A stretch of DNA of 63,098 nt, taken from positions 1 to 63,098 of the forward strand of contig NZ_WJFC01000064.1 in the NCBI RefSeq assembly GCF_009725235.1, in the 5' to 3' direction. The notes beneath the pieces were generated by a model. The model was not told the origin of the DNA. It saw only the letters and a program-made list of their open reading frames with translations, and did no database searches. The translations under genes and the position numbers were made by a program. Below are positions 1-9,138 of this stretch, in pieces. Numbering within the stretch: position 1 is the first letter of the stretch; every line of letters starts with the position of its first letter. The DNA comes from Scytonema sp. UIC 10036 (GTDB lineage: Bacteria; Cyanobacteriota; Cyanobacteriia; Cyanobacteriales; Nostocaceae).

Positions 1-34
1 GGAGACAAGGGAGACAAGGGGGACAAGGGGGAAG
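1..34. repeat. Decamer tandem repeat inside the U32 gene
   Basis: About three imperfect copies of GGAGACAAGG run from the window edge. On the reverse strand they are read in frame as Ser-Pro-Leu repeats of the U32 gene. The same decamer, CTTGTCTCCC on the other strand, occurs at 18310-18341 in a non-coding gap, so this is a dispersed short tandem repeat family. Confidence 0.8.
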
Positions 35-1691
35 GTATTAAATCTTTTAGGGAAGCTTCAGAACTGAGTTGCCATTGTTTGGGTTGAGAACGTAACTCTT
101 CCAACTGCGTTACTATGTCCCGGCGGAGTCGGTTTAATTCACTCACGGGAACCATAACTTTACCACTTAAGTAATTTGTCAAGCTTCCCAAACAAAAGGG
201 CGTATTGCCAAGACGACCAAATTGTTCTTGTAACCTTTCTGTCGTTAAAGGTTTGGTGTGTGCTTCTTCTAGAACCATTGCAGATTCTACTTGAACAATA
301 TGTCCTTTTTGGTCGCGTGCTATCGCAATCAGTGGCTGACCGACTTCTCCATAAACTTCTAGGTTGATTGGGCGCTGGAATTGTGGGTTTTCACCAGCAA
401 AACTTTGCCGCAGTTGTTTGTCAAGTTCGGGATCGCTGGTTTTCCAAACTTTATCTCCTACGTGTATCCGTCGCCAATTTAAATCTCGCCGTCCAAATGT
501 CAGTAAGGTGTCTTGTCCTTTATGTTCTACTGCGTAAACTCGACCACCTTCTTCTTGTGCTTCGGGATGACCGCAATCAAAAACAACTCCATCCCCTGGT
601 TTGACTGGGGCTTGCAATCGTATTATTACCTTCTCGTTGCTAATACGGGTGACTTCCCCTAAGTAAACTCCACGCTTTTTGCCAAAGTTCGCATGAACCA
701 GTTCCTGATTGTTAATTCCGCGAAACCAACCTGTGTAAAGCCCGCGAGAAAATGCCATTTCTAGGTTGTAATGTTCTCGATTTATTGCATCTAAAGACGA
801 GGAGTGGCGTGTCTCTACTTCTGCCATCACTTTATCCAGTGCTTGGCGATAAACACTGGTAACATTAGCAACATACTCAGGGGTTTTCAAGCGACCTTCT
901 ATTTTTAAACAAGATACCCCTGCTTTGACTAAATCTGGTAACACCTCCAAGCCTGCCAAATCTTGAGGGCTGAGCAAATATTTCCGATTTCCTAAATTGA
1001 CAGCTTTACCATCAGAAATTAAATCGTAAGGCATTCGGCAAGCTTGAGCACATTCACCACGGTTAGCAGAACGCCCTCCCAATGATTCGCTTGTCAAACA
1101 CTGACCTGAATATGCTACGCATAGGGCACCATGAACAAAGACTTCTAATGGTAGGTGTGTTTGTGACGGTTCTGCCTGCAGTTGCTGCTGAATTTTCTCA
1201 ATTTCTTTGAGAGAGCATTCACGAGCAAGAACCACTAACTGACAGCCAAGGGATTTTGCAAATTCTACTCCAGCCGCACTGGTAATGGTCATTTGCGTGG
1301 ATGCATGGATGGGGAAGTCAGGTGAAAGGTGACGGATGAGACGGCAAATACCTACATCTTGGACAATAACTGCGTCTACACCCGCAGTGATAATTGAGCG
1401 GAGGTATTGTTCTGCTTCCTTAAGTTCTTGTGGAAAAATGAGTGTATTTAGGGTGACATAGCCCTTAACACCTCGAAGGTGCAGAAATGCCATTAATTTG
1501 GGCAAGTCAGCTTCTGTAAAGTTTTGCGCCCTCATTCGCGCATTAAACCGATCCAACCCAAAATATATAGCATCCGCCCCATTTTCAACAGCAGCTTTGG
1601 CGCACTCCCAGTTACCTGCAGGAGCGAGTAGTTCGGGAAGTTGAAATTTGGGTGAGGTGTGTTCGGGAGTTGGTTTGCGATCGGCTTTCAT
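1..1691 (-). CDS. U32-family peptidase, 3' end beyond the window
   Basis: The reverse strand is open from an ATG at 1691 to the left edge with no in-frame stop, giving 563 residues of an incomplete protein. The start reads MKADRKPTPEHTSPKFQLPE and is followed by LLAPAGNWECAKAAVENGAD and AIYFGL, the N-terminal signature of U32 peptidases (the YegQ/RlhA-like group). Members are described as collagenase-like proteases or as tRNA/rRNA hydroxylation factors, so the activity of this one is open. Long cyanobacterial members reach over 800 residues with a DUF3656 region, so roughly a third may be missing. Near the edge the reading frame enters a decamer tandem repeat that encodes SPLSPLSPL. The MFS gene lies 50 bp upstream on the same strand, so the two may be co-transcribed. 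Confidence 0.88.
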   Translation of the reverse strand, partial: MKADRKPTPEHTSPKFQLPELLAPAGNWECAKAAVENGADAIYFGLDRFNARMRAQNFTEADLPKLMAFLHLRGVKGYVTLNTLIFPQELKEAEQYLRSIITAGVDAVIVQDVGICRLIRHLSPDFPIHASTQMTITSAAGVEFAKSLGCQLVVLARECSLKEIEKIQQQLQAEPSQTHLPLEVFVHGALCVAYSGQCLTSESLGGRSANRGECAQACRMPYDLISDGKAVNLGNRKYLLSPQDLAGLEVLPDLVKAGVSCLKIEGRLKTPEYVANVTSVYRQALDKVMAEVETRHSSSLDAINREHYNLEMAFSRGLYTGWFRGINNQELVHANFGKKRGVYLGEVTRISNEKVIIRLQAPVKPGDGVVFDCGHPEAQEEGGRVYAVEHKGQDTLLTFGRRDLNWRRIHVGDKVWKTSDPELDKQLRQSFAGENPQFQRPINLEVYGEVGQPLIAIARDQKGHIVQVESAMVLEEAHTKPLTTERLQEQFGRLGNTPFCLGSLTNYLSGKVMVPVSELNRLRRDIVTQLEELRSQPKQWQLSSEASLKDLIPSPLSPLSPLS

Positions 1692-1741
1692 TGAGGTTGA
1701 GATGGATAAGAGAGCACCATTGCGATTCTATCGTTTGTACT

Positions 1742-3208
1742 TCAATCTTGTGATTGAATCAACACTTTTTGTTGTAGGCTTGAGAACAAGACTCGCCATA
1801 GCTGCGCCAATGGCACAGAGCGCTGTTCTTGAACAAAAACTAAGGGGAACAGCGCAAAAAGTCGCAGGATGCCTGAAAGCACAAACAGCAATAATAAACC
1901 ACCAACACTCCATCTCGTGGCTATCAAGCTACCTGTCGTGATTCCCATTGCTCCAGTCACACCTGCAATTGCTCCCGCGATCGCAAAATATTTAGACTGA
2001 GAAGCAAGTGGTGCTACTCCCATCATCAGATTGTTAGTACATAAGTCAATTGCCGCCCAAGTCGCACCAGCTAACACGTGTAACAAAGGCAACCAGATCC
2101 AAAGAGAAATTTCATTGGCTCGAACTCCCAGCCACAACAAAGGTGTTATTCCTACCAAGAATCCCACTAATATGAGGATTGGGCGATTCCCTATCCGGTC
2201 AGCTAGTTTGCCCCATAAAAGCAGCATTAGCATATTCGCACCAGTTCCTAAACCGTGATAAATTGTTATCGCACTAATATCTATATGTAAGTTATCCAGC
2301 ATATACAGGTTAAAGAAAGGAGCGCTAACATTAACGGCAAAGCACCAAATAGCAAGGTAAAACAGAAACTTTAAAAAATTAGCGTCCTTGAGAAAGCCAA
2401 AATCTATTCCCTTGGGTTGCACTTGGGATGTCTCTGAACCTGTAACTTTTAAAAGTTGCGGGTTCACGTCAGTTATAAACAACTGACACACCTGACTGAT
2501 AAGACCAAGTACAATTCCCAGAGCCAACACTGCACCATAGCCTTGAACTGTGCCTCCAGGCCAAGCCGAAACTGTAAAACCCAAGAGCGGCACACCAATA
2601 AGATTTATCAAACTGAGAATACTGTTACGAAAACCAAAATACCGTCCCCGCAACCGTTGTGGTACTAACACAGCCGTCCAACCAAGCCAAGGGGCGCGAC
2701 CGAGCGATTCAATGATATTTGCTACTGCAATAATTGCCAATGTCAAGTACACTACTTGATGCCCAGCGATCCGAGATGAAGTGACCAACCAAATCGCTGG
2801 CAGCAGAATCACCCACAAAAGCCGCGACGGAGTAAAAACGCATATGGCGTACCAACGGAAGCTAGTCGTTCGGTCAATTAAATATGCTCCTAATGGTTGA
2901 AGCAAATTCACTACTTGAGGAATAGAAGCAAGCAAACCTATTTTGACTGCACCTGCACCTAGCTTTAGTAAGAAATTACTGAGCAATGCGCCACTAATAA
3001 TACTGTAGAAAATCGTAGCGAAAACACTTTCCAGAGTTAATGCTTTGAGGCTTTTCCGAATTTCCGGTTTAGAAATTTTAAAAAGCGGCCTTAGAGTTAA
3101 AGGAAGTACTGGAAGTACTGTTTCTGTTATTGCCCTATCTTCTGGGATTTCTTGAATGGGAATAGGACTGCTTTCCATTAAAAAATTTTCTTCTTGTTGC
3201 CCGGACAT
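1742..3208 (-). CDS. MFS transporter
   Basis: A 488-residue integral membrane protein with about 12 hydrophobic segments, beginning after a soluble N-terminal stretch of about 60 residues. The loop LIDRTTSFRW after the second helix and GKLADRIGNRP in the middle resemble the A-motif positions (G-x-x-x-D-R-x-x-x-R/K) of the major facilitator superfamily. The substrate cannot be read from the sequence. Transport across the plasma membrane is inferred from the family. The first ATG (3208, MSGQQEENF) is used; a second Met ten residues later (MESSPIPIQE) is also possible. The U32 gene follows 50 bp downstream on the same strand. Confidence 0.85.
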   Translation of the reverse strand: MSGQQEENFLMESSPIPIQEIPEDRAITETVLPVLPLTLRPLFKISKPEIRKSLKALTLESVFATIFYSIISGALLSNFLLKLGAGAVKIGLLASIPQVVNLLQPLGAYLIDRTTSFRWYAICVFTPSRLLWVILLPAIWLVTSSRIAGHQVVYLTLAIIAVANIIESLGRAPWLGWTAVLVPQRLRGRYFGFRNSILSLINLIGVPLLGFTVSAWPGGTVQGYGAVLALGIVLGLISQVCQLFITDVNPQLLKVTGSETSQVQPKGIDFGFLKDANFLKFLFYLAIWCFAVNVSAPFFNLYMLDNLHIDISAITIYHGLGTGANMLMLLLWGKLADRIGNRPILILVGFLVGITPLLWLGVRANEISLWIWLPLLHVLAGATWAAIDLCTNNLMMGVAPLASQSKYFAIAGAIAGVTGAMGITTGSLIATRWSVGGLLLLFVLSGILRLFALFPLVFVQEQRSVPLAQLWRVLFSSLQQKVLIQSQD

Positions 3209-3947
3209 CTTGTGTAATTTATATTTAAATTTCTACTTCTAGTATTGGGATTAACTAGTCACTGGTTATTAGTCCCTGTTAACAAATAACTATTCCTATT
3301 TCCTTGGACTTCTTCCAAAGGGATGAATTTGCTATACACTTGATGTGCTATCAAATAAAGATTTTGAGCAAGACTAATTTAGATATTTTTGCTCTATCTT
3401 GTGGCTAAAAAACCACATTTCTTAGCTAAATTGATAAAAGACTAGATAGCTGGCTAAATCGTCAAAAATCATTGTTACTCGTTCGTAGTTGCGCTTTAGC
3501 GCGAGCGAGCACAACTACGAATAGAATTTAATAATTTACATTTCTTTACATAGTTAAGTTTTTCTTGCATATTACCCAATCAAATAATTTTTTTGCTGTT
3601 TGATTTATTACAAATTTTATCTTTTCTGTTTGTTATTGTATTCAGTGATACCAATAAAGTTAATAAAAAAAAGACATTGAGATAGATATAAATATATCGC
3701 TTGATAGAATATTGTATAAACAGTTAAGAGGTAGATTTTAAAGCATTGGGAGAAATTAATATTAAGGCAAACAACCTTAAAAATTTCTAAGCCTTCAAAA
3801 AAAAGCACTCAAAGCTTTTTTATTAAAAGAATAATTGCTTTGATACTCGAACAAATTGTTTTAAGAGTGTTTGAGCAATTTCTGATAATATTTAATAAAA
3901 AAGCATTTGTCAACTCCATTTTCTATTAACCAAAATTGAGAAAAGCT
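3209..3947. other. AT-rich divergent intergenic region
   Basis: This gap of about 740 bp separates the MFS gene from the divergent glycosyltransferase-mutase gene and should hold both promoters. It is strongly AT-rich. Apart from the hairpin repeat at 3481-3522, no gene or RNA was recognised. Confidence 0.6.
3481..3522. repeat. Hairpin repeat, TAGTTGCGCTTTAGCGC family (copy 1)
   Basis: A perfect 10-bp inverted repeat TTCGTAGTTG/CAACTACGAA (3482-3491 and 3512-3521) encloses a GCGCTTTAGCGC palindrome. Related copies lie at 43361-43401 and 47418-47457. Confidence 0.75.
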
Positions 3948-6392
3948 ATGTCTGGCGAAAAAGGTTACACAAAACATAACGTGCTTAATAATGGTAACTC
4001 CAGAAAGACAGTTGAAGCTAAGCGCTCAGTACTAAATGAATCACAACCATCAGGTGCATTATTAGATAAGATATCTATACCAAATAAAAGTTTTCCAGAA
4101 ATCTCTACAGATACGCCCGATTTAGTTTGTTTGTCTCATTTGCGTTGGAAATTTGTCTATCAAAGACCGCAACATCTTATGACACGTTGCGCTATTGGAC
4201 GACGAGTGTTCTTTATTGAGGAACCGATTTTTGACGATGAACCGTTGGGGCGGTTGGAGATCGATCGAGACAAGCACGGGATAGTGGTTGTTGTTCCGCA
4301 CTTACCACAAGGTTTAAGTGAGGAGGCGGTAAGCGCAAATCTTAAAGTGTTGATAGATGCTTTGTTTGCAGAGCATAACATCCGCAAGTATATATTTTGG
4401 TACTATACACCAATGGCGATCGCATTTACCCGCCACTTGCAACCAGAAGCAGTTATCTACGATTGCATGGATGAGTTATCTGCCTTTAAAGGAGCCTCAC
4501 CTGCTTTAAAGAATTACGAAGCCGAACTTTTTCGTCGTGCAGATGTAGTATTTACAGGTGGACAAAGCCTTTACGAAAGTAAAGTGAACCAGCACTCCAA
4601 CGTATATGCATTTCCCAGTAGTGTAGATGTGCAGCACTTTGCACAAGCAAGAACTCTTACAAAAGAACCAGCAGATCAAGCAAATATTCCCCATCCGCGT
4701 CTTGGGTTCTGTGGAGTGATTGACGAACGGATGGATATTGAATTGCTAGCTGGTATTGCCGATGCACGTCCTGAGTGGCATTTGGTAATAGTTGGTCCCG
4801 TGGTGAAAATAGATCCAGCAATTCTGCCGCAACGGGAAAATATTCATTATCTTGGTGGTAAAGATTATCAAGATTTACCTGCATATATGGCTGGATGGGA
4901 CTTAGCAATGCTACCGTTTGCGCGTAACGAATCGACTCGCTTTATCAGCCCAACGAAAACTCCAGAGTATCTTGCTGTAGGTAAACCTGTAGTGTCTACC
5001 TCAATTCGAGATGTTGTACGTCCTTACGGAGATTTGAAACTGGTGCGGATTGCTGACAGTGTTGCAGAATTTGTTGCATCTGTCGAAAAAGCCATGCAAG
5101 AGGATACAAAAACATCGGGATGGTTGAGTCGAGTAGATGCCTTTTTAGAACAAATTTCTTGGGATAGGACTTGGGTATCAATGATGAAATTGATTGATTC
5201 TGCTATTTCTGCTCAAAAAGATGACAACAAAGTCAACTCAGATGGCGCTATTGTTGGTAAACAAACACCTAGCATTATTAACACAGATAAAGAGCCTGTA
5301 TTTGATTACTTAATTGTTGGCGCGGGGTTCTCAGGAAGTGTCATTGCCGAACGCTTGGCAAGCCAGTCTGGTAAGAAAGTGCTGATTGTGGATAAGCGAT
5401 CGCACATTGGTGGTAATGCTTACGACCATTACGACGACAGCGGTATCCTCGTACACAAATACGGACCTCACATCTTTCACACCAACTCTCGCGAAGTCTT
5501 TGAATACCTCTCTCAGTTCACCCAGTGGCGGGCTTACGAACATCGCGTCCTTGCTAGCGTCGATGGACAACTTGTTCCAATTCCCATCAATCTTGATACC
5601 ATCAACAAAATCTATGGAATGAATCTGACTTCATTCCAGGTAGAAGAATTCTTCAAGTCCGTTGCGGAACCCAAAGAATACATCCGCACTTCAGAGGATG
5701 TGGTGGTGAGCAAAGTCGGTCGGGAATTGTATGAAAAGTTCTTCCGCAACTACACTCGCAAACAATGGGGACTCGATCCATCGGAACTCGATAAATCAGT
5801 CATCGCCCGTATTCCCACCCGTACCAACCGCGACAATCGATATTTCACCGATACTTACCAGGCGATGCCTCTAAACGGCTTTACTCGGATGTTTGAGACA
5901 ATGTTAGCGCATCCTAATATTAAAGTGATGCTCAACACGGATTACCGGGAAATTGAGAAGGCAATACCTTGCCGTGAGATTGTTTACACCGGACCTGTGG
6001 ATGAGTTCTTTGATTATCGTTACGGCAAACTACCTTACCGTTCGCTTGATTTCAAGCATGAGACGCATAACACATCAGTGTTTCAGCAAGCGCCAGTGAT
6101 TAATTATCCAAACGAACACCTTTATACCCGTGTTACAGAGTTTAAGTACTTAACGGGACAGGAACATCACAAAACGAGTATTGTTTACGAGTATCCTAAG
6201 GCTGAGGGAGATCCCTATTACCCCGTACCACGTCCTGAAAATCAGGAAATTTACAAGCAATATAAGGAATTAGCGGATGCTACACCAGGAGTCTATTTTG
6301 TAGGACGGTTGGCAACTTATAAGTATTACAACATGGATCAATGTGTTGCTCAGGCTCTTTCTGTTTACAAACAAATTGCAGTTAAAGCTTGA
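3948..6392 (+). CDS. Glycosyltransferase fused to UDP-galactopyranose mutase
   Basis: The protein has 814 residues in two modules. Residues of about 45-425 form a GT-B type glycosyltransferase, with LSHLRWKFVYQRPQHLMTR near the N-terminus and SPTKTPEYLAVGKPVVST in the donor-binding half. After a short linker, about 366 residues match Glf, the flavoenzyme that interconverts UDP-galactopyranose and UDP-galactofuranose. The FAD-binding motif VGAGFSGS, IGGNAYDHYDDSG and YGPHIFHT are present, and the domain is as long as stand-alone Glf. The fusion implies a galactofuranose donor made next to a transferase that may use it, for a cell-surface glycan. ATG 3948 is preferred over an upstream TTG at 3936. 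Fusion and Glf assignment are strong; the acceptor is unknown. Confidence 0.92.
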   Translation: MSGEKGYTKHNVLNNGNSRKTVEAKRSVLNESQPSGALLDKISIPNKSFPEISTDTPDLVCLSHLRWKFVYQRPQHLMTRCAIGRRVFFIEEPIFDDEPLGRLEIDRDKHGIVVVVPHLPQGLSEEAVSANLKVLIDALFAEHNIRKYIFWYYTPMAIAFTRHLQPEAVIYDCMDELSAFKGASPALKNYEAELFRRADVVFTGGQSLYESKVNQHSNVYAFPSSVDVQHFAQARTLTKEPADQANIPHPRLGFCGVIDERMDIELLAGIADARPEWHLVIVGPVVKIDPAILPQRENIHYLGGKDYQDLPAYMAGWDLAMLPFARNESTRFISPTKTPEYLAVGKPVVSTSIRDVVRPYGDLKLVRIADSVAEFVASVEKAMQEDTKTSGWLSRVDAFLEQISWDRTWVSMMKLIDSAISAQKDDNKVNSDGAIVGKQTPSIINTDKEPVFDYLIVGAGFSGSVIAERLASQSGKKVLIVDKRSHIGGNAYDHYDDSGILVHKYGPHIFHTNSREVFEYLSQFTQWRAYEHRVLASVDGQLVPIPINLDTINKIYGMNLTSFQVEEFFKSVAEPKEYIRTSEDVVVSKVGRELYEKFFRNYTRKQWGLDPSELDKSVIARIPTRTNRDNRYFTDTYQAMPLNGFTRMFETMLAHPNIKVMLNTDYREIEKAIPCREIVYTGPVDEFFDYRYGKLPYRSLDFKHETHNTSVFQQAPVINYPNEHLYTRVTEFKYLTGQEHHKTSIVYEYPKAEGDPYYPVPRPENQEIYKQYKELADATPGVYFVGRLATYKYYNMDQCVAQALSVYKQIAVKA

Positions 6393-6460
6393 GGTGCTCC
6401 TGGCTTTAAGTTGGCAAGTTGTTAAATCCTTTGCTTTGTTTTAGTAAGGTGGGCACAAAA

Positions 6461-6650
6461 GCGCCTTGTCAAGGTGGCTCACAAAATTTTGATTCAGGTG
6501 GCAATTCCTCATCTTCACTCTCTGCGTACTCTGCGTACTTTGCGGTTCAAAAATCATTTATTTAACTGCCGAGACGCAGAGTACGCAGAGGAAGGAAAGA
6601 GGTGAGAGAATTTTTAATTTCCTGAAGTTTTTACCCGCCTTGATAGGGCT
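6461..6650. repeat. MITE-like element with 16-bp terminal inverted repeats (copy 1)
   Basis: The ends are GCGCCTTGTCAAGGTGG (left) and CCCGCCTTGATAGGGCT (right), which are imperfect inverted repeats. The centre carries the CTCTGCGTACTCTGCG and GACGCAGAGTACGCAGAGG palindrome. A complete copy lies at 55098-55282 in the opposite orientation and a left-truncated copy at 43171-43310. No transposase is encoded. The element fills most of the 334-bp gap between the mutase fusion and the GH1-like fusion. Confidence 0.75.
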
Positions 6651-6726
6651 AGTAGGGCTAATGAACCGCAAAGACGCAAAGAGCGCGAAGAGAAGAAAAA
6701 AGAATAATAGGATTGAGTTTTAAATT

Positions 6727-8928
6727 ATGTCTTCGTTCAACTCAACACTCAACACTCATAATTTAGAACTTCCTCCTCTGGAAGTCTGGGCTGGTGTGGA
6801 GTGTACGGTTAATCGTGTGGGTGATGAGTATTTTGACCAGTTGGAATGCAACGGTCATGCAACGCGGTTGGATGATTTGGATTTGTTTGCTGGGTTGGGG
6901 ATACGCGCTATCCGCTATCCGGTAATCTGGGAGCGAACTGCACCCAACGGTTTGGAGAATGCCAATTGGTCGTGGGCGGATGAGCGACTCTTGCGGTTGC
7001 GCGAACTGGGTGTCTGTCCGATTGTGGGATTGGTGCATCATGGTAGCGGACCCCATCATACCAGCTTAGTAGATCCGGAATTTCCAGAAAAACTAGCTTT
7101 GTATGCCCGTGCGGTTGCGGAACGTTACCCTTGGGTGACACATTACACACCTGTTAACGAGCCACTGACCACGGCTCGCTTCAGTGGAATGTACGGTCAC
7201 TGGTATCCTCATGGAAGAAATGATTTCACTTTCGCCCGTGCTTTGTTAGGGGAGTGCCGTGGGGTTGTCCTTTCAATGAAGGCGATTCGGGAAGTGAATC
7301 CCAATGCCCAACTTGTGCAAACGGATGATTTGGGTAAGATTTACAGTACGCCACAACTGGCTTATCAAGCAGAATTTGAGAATGAGCGTCGGTGGTTGAC
7401 CTTTGATTTATTGTGCGGTCGAATAACACAGTCTCATCCAATATGGAGCTATTTGATTGGCTTTGGTGTCACTAAAGATGAACTGGAGTGGTTTCTGGAA
7501 AATCCTTGTCCGCCAGATATCATTGGGATTAATCACTACCTGACGAGCGATCGCTTTTTGGATGAGCGCTTGGAACGTTATCCAGTGTCTTCTCATGGGG
7601 GTAACGGGCGGGATAAGTACGCAGATGTAGAGGCTGTGCGGGTTTGTGCTGAGAGTACGGGGGGTCTCAGCACTTTACTTAAAGAAGCCTGGGAACGCTA
7701 CGGGCTGCCCCTTGCTGTGACTGAAGCTCATCTGAGTTGTACCCGTGAGGAGCAGCTGCGCTGGTTTTATGAGATTTGGCAAGGGGCGCTACAATTGCGG
7801 CATGAGGGTGTAGATGTCCGTGCGGTCACTGCTTGGGCGCTCCTGGGTAGCTACGATTGGAATAGCTTGGTGACGAGATCTGCGGGTTATTACGAGTCAG
7901 GCGTGTTTGATTTGCGATCGCCAAGTCCGCGCCCCACAGCAATTGCCAAGCTGGTGCAGGATCTAGCTGCAGGACGCAAACCAGCTCACCCACTACTAGA
8001 ATCGCCCGGATGGTGGCATCGCGAAAAGCGTTTGTTGTACCCCCCTGTCAGTTGCCTTCCTCACTCCCTCACTCCCTCACTCCCTCACTCCTCCTCTCCC
8101 CTAGCCATTGTAGGTGGAACAGGAACCTTGGGAAAAGCTTTTGCTCGTTTGTGTGAATTGCGGGGTATCCCGTATCGCTTACTGACACGCAAAGAAATAG
8201 ACATTACCGATGTTGTCTCTGTTAATGCAGTTCTAGCCCAGTTGAAGCCTTGGGCAGTTGTAAATGCTGCGGGATACGTGCGGGTGGACGATGCAGAACG
8301 AGAACCTCATGTTTGCCTACAGGTGAACGCCAATGGACCAGCGATTTTAGCGACTGCTTGTGCCGAGCATAATGTCGCGCTACTGACTTTCTCCTCAGAT
8401 TTGGTATTTGACGGTTCTGTGTTTAACCCTTATGTAGAAAGCGATACCGTTGCCCCCCTGAATGTCTATGGGTGCAGCAAAGCTTTATCAGAAAAGTTGG
8501 TATTGAAGGTGAATCCTGCATCGTTGGTTATTCGTACCAGTGCATTTTTTGGTCCATGGGATGATTATAATTTTGTCACGATTGCACTGCAGCAGCTGAG
8601 TGCTGGCAATACCTTTGTCGCTGCGGAGGATGCGACTGTTTCACCTACCTACGTACCAGATCTTGTCCATACCAGTCTCGATTTGTTAATTGACGGTGAG
8701 AACGGCTTGTGGCATTTGGCTAACAAAGGTGCGATCGCATGGGCGGACTTAGCACGGCTAGCAGCGAAAAAAGCTGGCATAAGTGTCAGCAATTTGATAC
8801 CCCGTCCTACAAAAGAACTGGGTTTAATCGCTAAGCGTCCAAACTACAGCGTTCTTGGTAGCAGCCGAGGTGAATTGATGCCATGCCTTGACAGTGCAAT
8901 TGAGCGCTATTTTCACGAGCGCCAATAA
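6727..8928 (+). CDS. GH1-like glycosidase fused to RmlD-type sugar-nucleotide reductase
   Basis: The protein has 733 residues. Residues of about 10-440 resemble a family 1 glycoside hydrolase barrel: HYTPVNEPLTTARFSGMYGH carries the NEP acid/base glutamate (about residue 144), and LAVTEAHLSC near residue 330 occupies the nucleophile region (usual TENG, here TEAH). From residue 459 the sequence is an extended short-chain dehydrogenase of the RmlD (dTDP-4-dehydrorhamnose reductase) type, with the Rossmann motif VGGTGTLGKAF and the YGCSKALSEK (YxxxK) motif. The linker, about residues 443-458, is translated from an octamer DNA repeat. It is read without interruption, so it is one gene, not a pseudogene. 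A role in surface polysaccharide synthesis is inferred from the neighbours galE and the Glf fusion; the substrate is unknown. Confidence 0.85.
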   Translation: MSSFNSTLNTHNLELPPLEVWAGVECTVNRVGDEYFDQLECNGHATRLDDLDLFAGLGIRAIRYPVIWERTAPNGLENANWSWADERLLRLRELGVCPIVGLVHHGSGPHHTSLVDPEFPEKLALYARAVAERYPWVTHYTPVNEPLTTARFSGMYGHWYPHGRNDFTFARALLGECRGVVLSMKAIREVNPNAQLVQTDDLGKIYSTPQLAYQAEFENERRWLTFDLLCGRITQSHPIWSYLIGFGVTKDELEWFLENPCPPDIIGINHYLTSDRFLDERLERYPVSSHGGNGRDKYADVEAVRVCAESTGGLSTLLKEAWERYGLPLAVTEAHLSCTREEQLRWFYEIWQGALQLRHEGVDVRAVTAWALLGSYDWNSLVTRSAGYYESGVFDLRSPSPRPTAIAKLVQDLAAGRKPAHPLLESPGWWHREKRLLYPPVSCLPHSLTPSLPHSSSPLAIVGGTGTLGKAFARLCELRGIPYRLLTRKEIDITDVVSVNAVLAQLKPWAVVNAAGYVRVDDAEREPHVCLQVNANGPAILATACAEHNVALLTFSSDLVFDGSVFNPYVESDTVAPLNVYGCSKALSEKLVLKVNPASLVIRTSAFFGPWDDYNFVTIALQQLSAGNTFVAAEDATVSPTYVPDLVHTSLDLLIDGENGLWHLANKGAIAWADLARLAAKKAGISVSNLIPRPTKELGLIAKRPNYSVLGSSRGELMPCLDSAIERYFHERQ
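8061..8092 (+). repeat. Octamer tandem repeat forming the interdomain linker
   Basis: Four tandem copies of TCACTCCC (the last ends in T) lie exactly at the junction of the GH1-like and RmlD-like domains. Because 8 is not a multiple of 3, the frame rotates through the repeat and yields the linker HSLTPSLPHSSS without a stop. Confidence 0.85.
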
Positions 8929-9065
8929 TTTTGGATTTTAGATTTTGGATTTTGGATTGAGGAAGCTCTACCTAGGCTTACTCTCACCTCACTATTTGTG
9001 GCATTATTTTTTCAACTTGGGATTAGTTGTTCGTTATTCTACTATCCACTAACTACTGTACAGGC

Positions 9066-9138
9066 GCAAGGTCTTGCGCCCTAACTAACAACTAACCACT
9101 AACAACCAACAACTAACCACTAACTAGTTATGTCAACC
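9066..9138 (+). repeat. Direct repeat flanking galE, upstream copy
   Basis: The segment runs from the GCAAGGTCTTGCGCC palindrome, through CTAACAACTAACCAC-type heptamers, into the galE start ATGTCAACC. The same order of elements recurs at 10132-10197 across the galE stop codon. Confidence 0.7.

Noticed and set aside
3936..3947. TTG start of the glycosyltransferase-mutase gene
   Set aside because: ATG 3948 is only four codons downstream and a more usual start, and the extra residues have no support.
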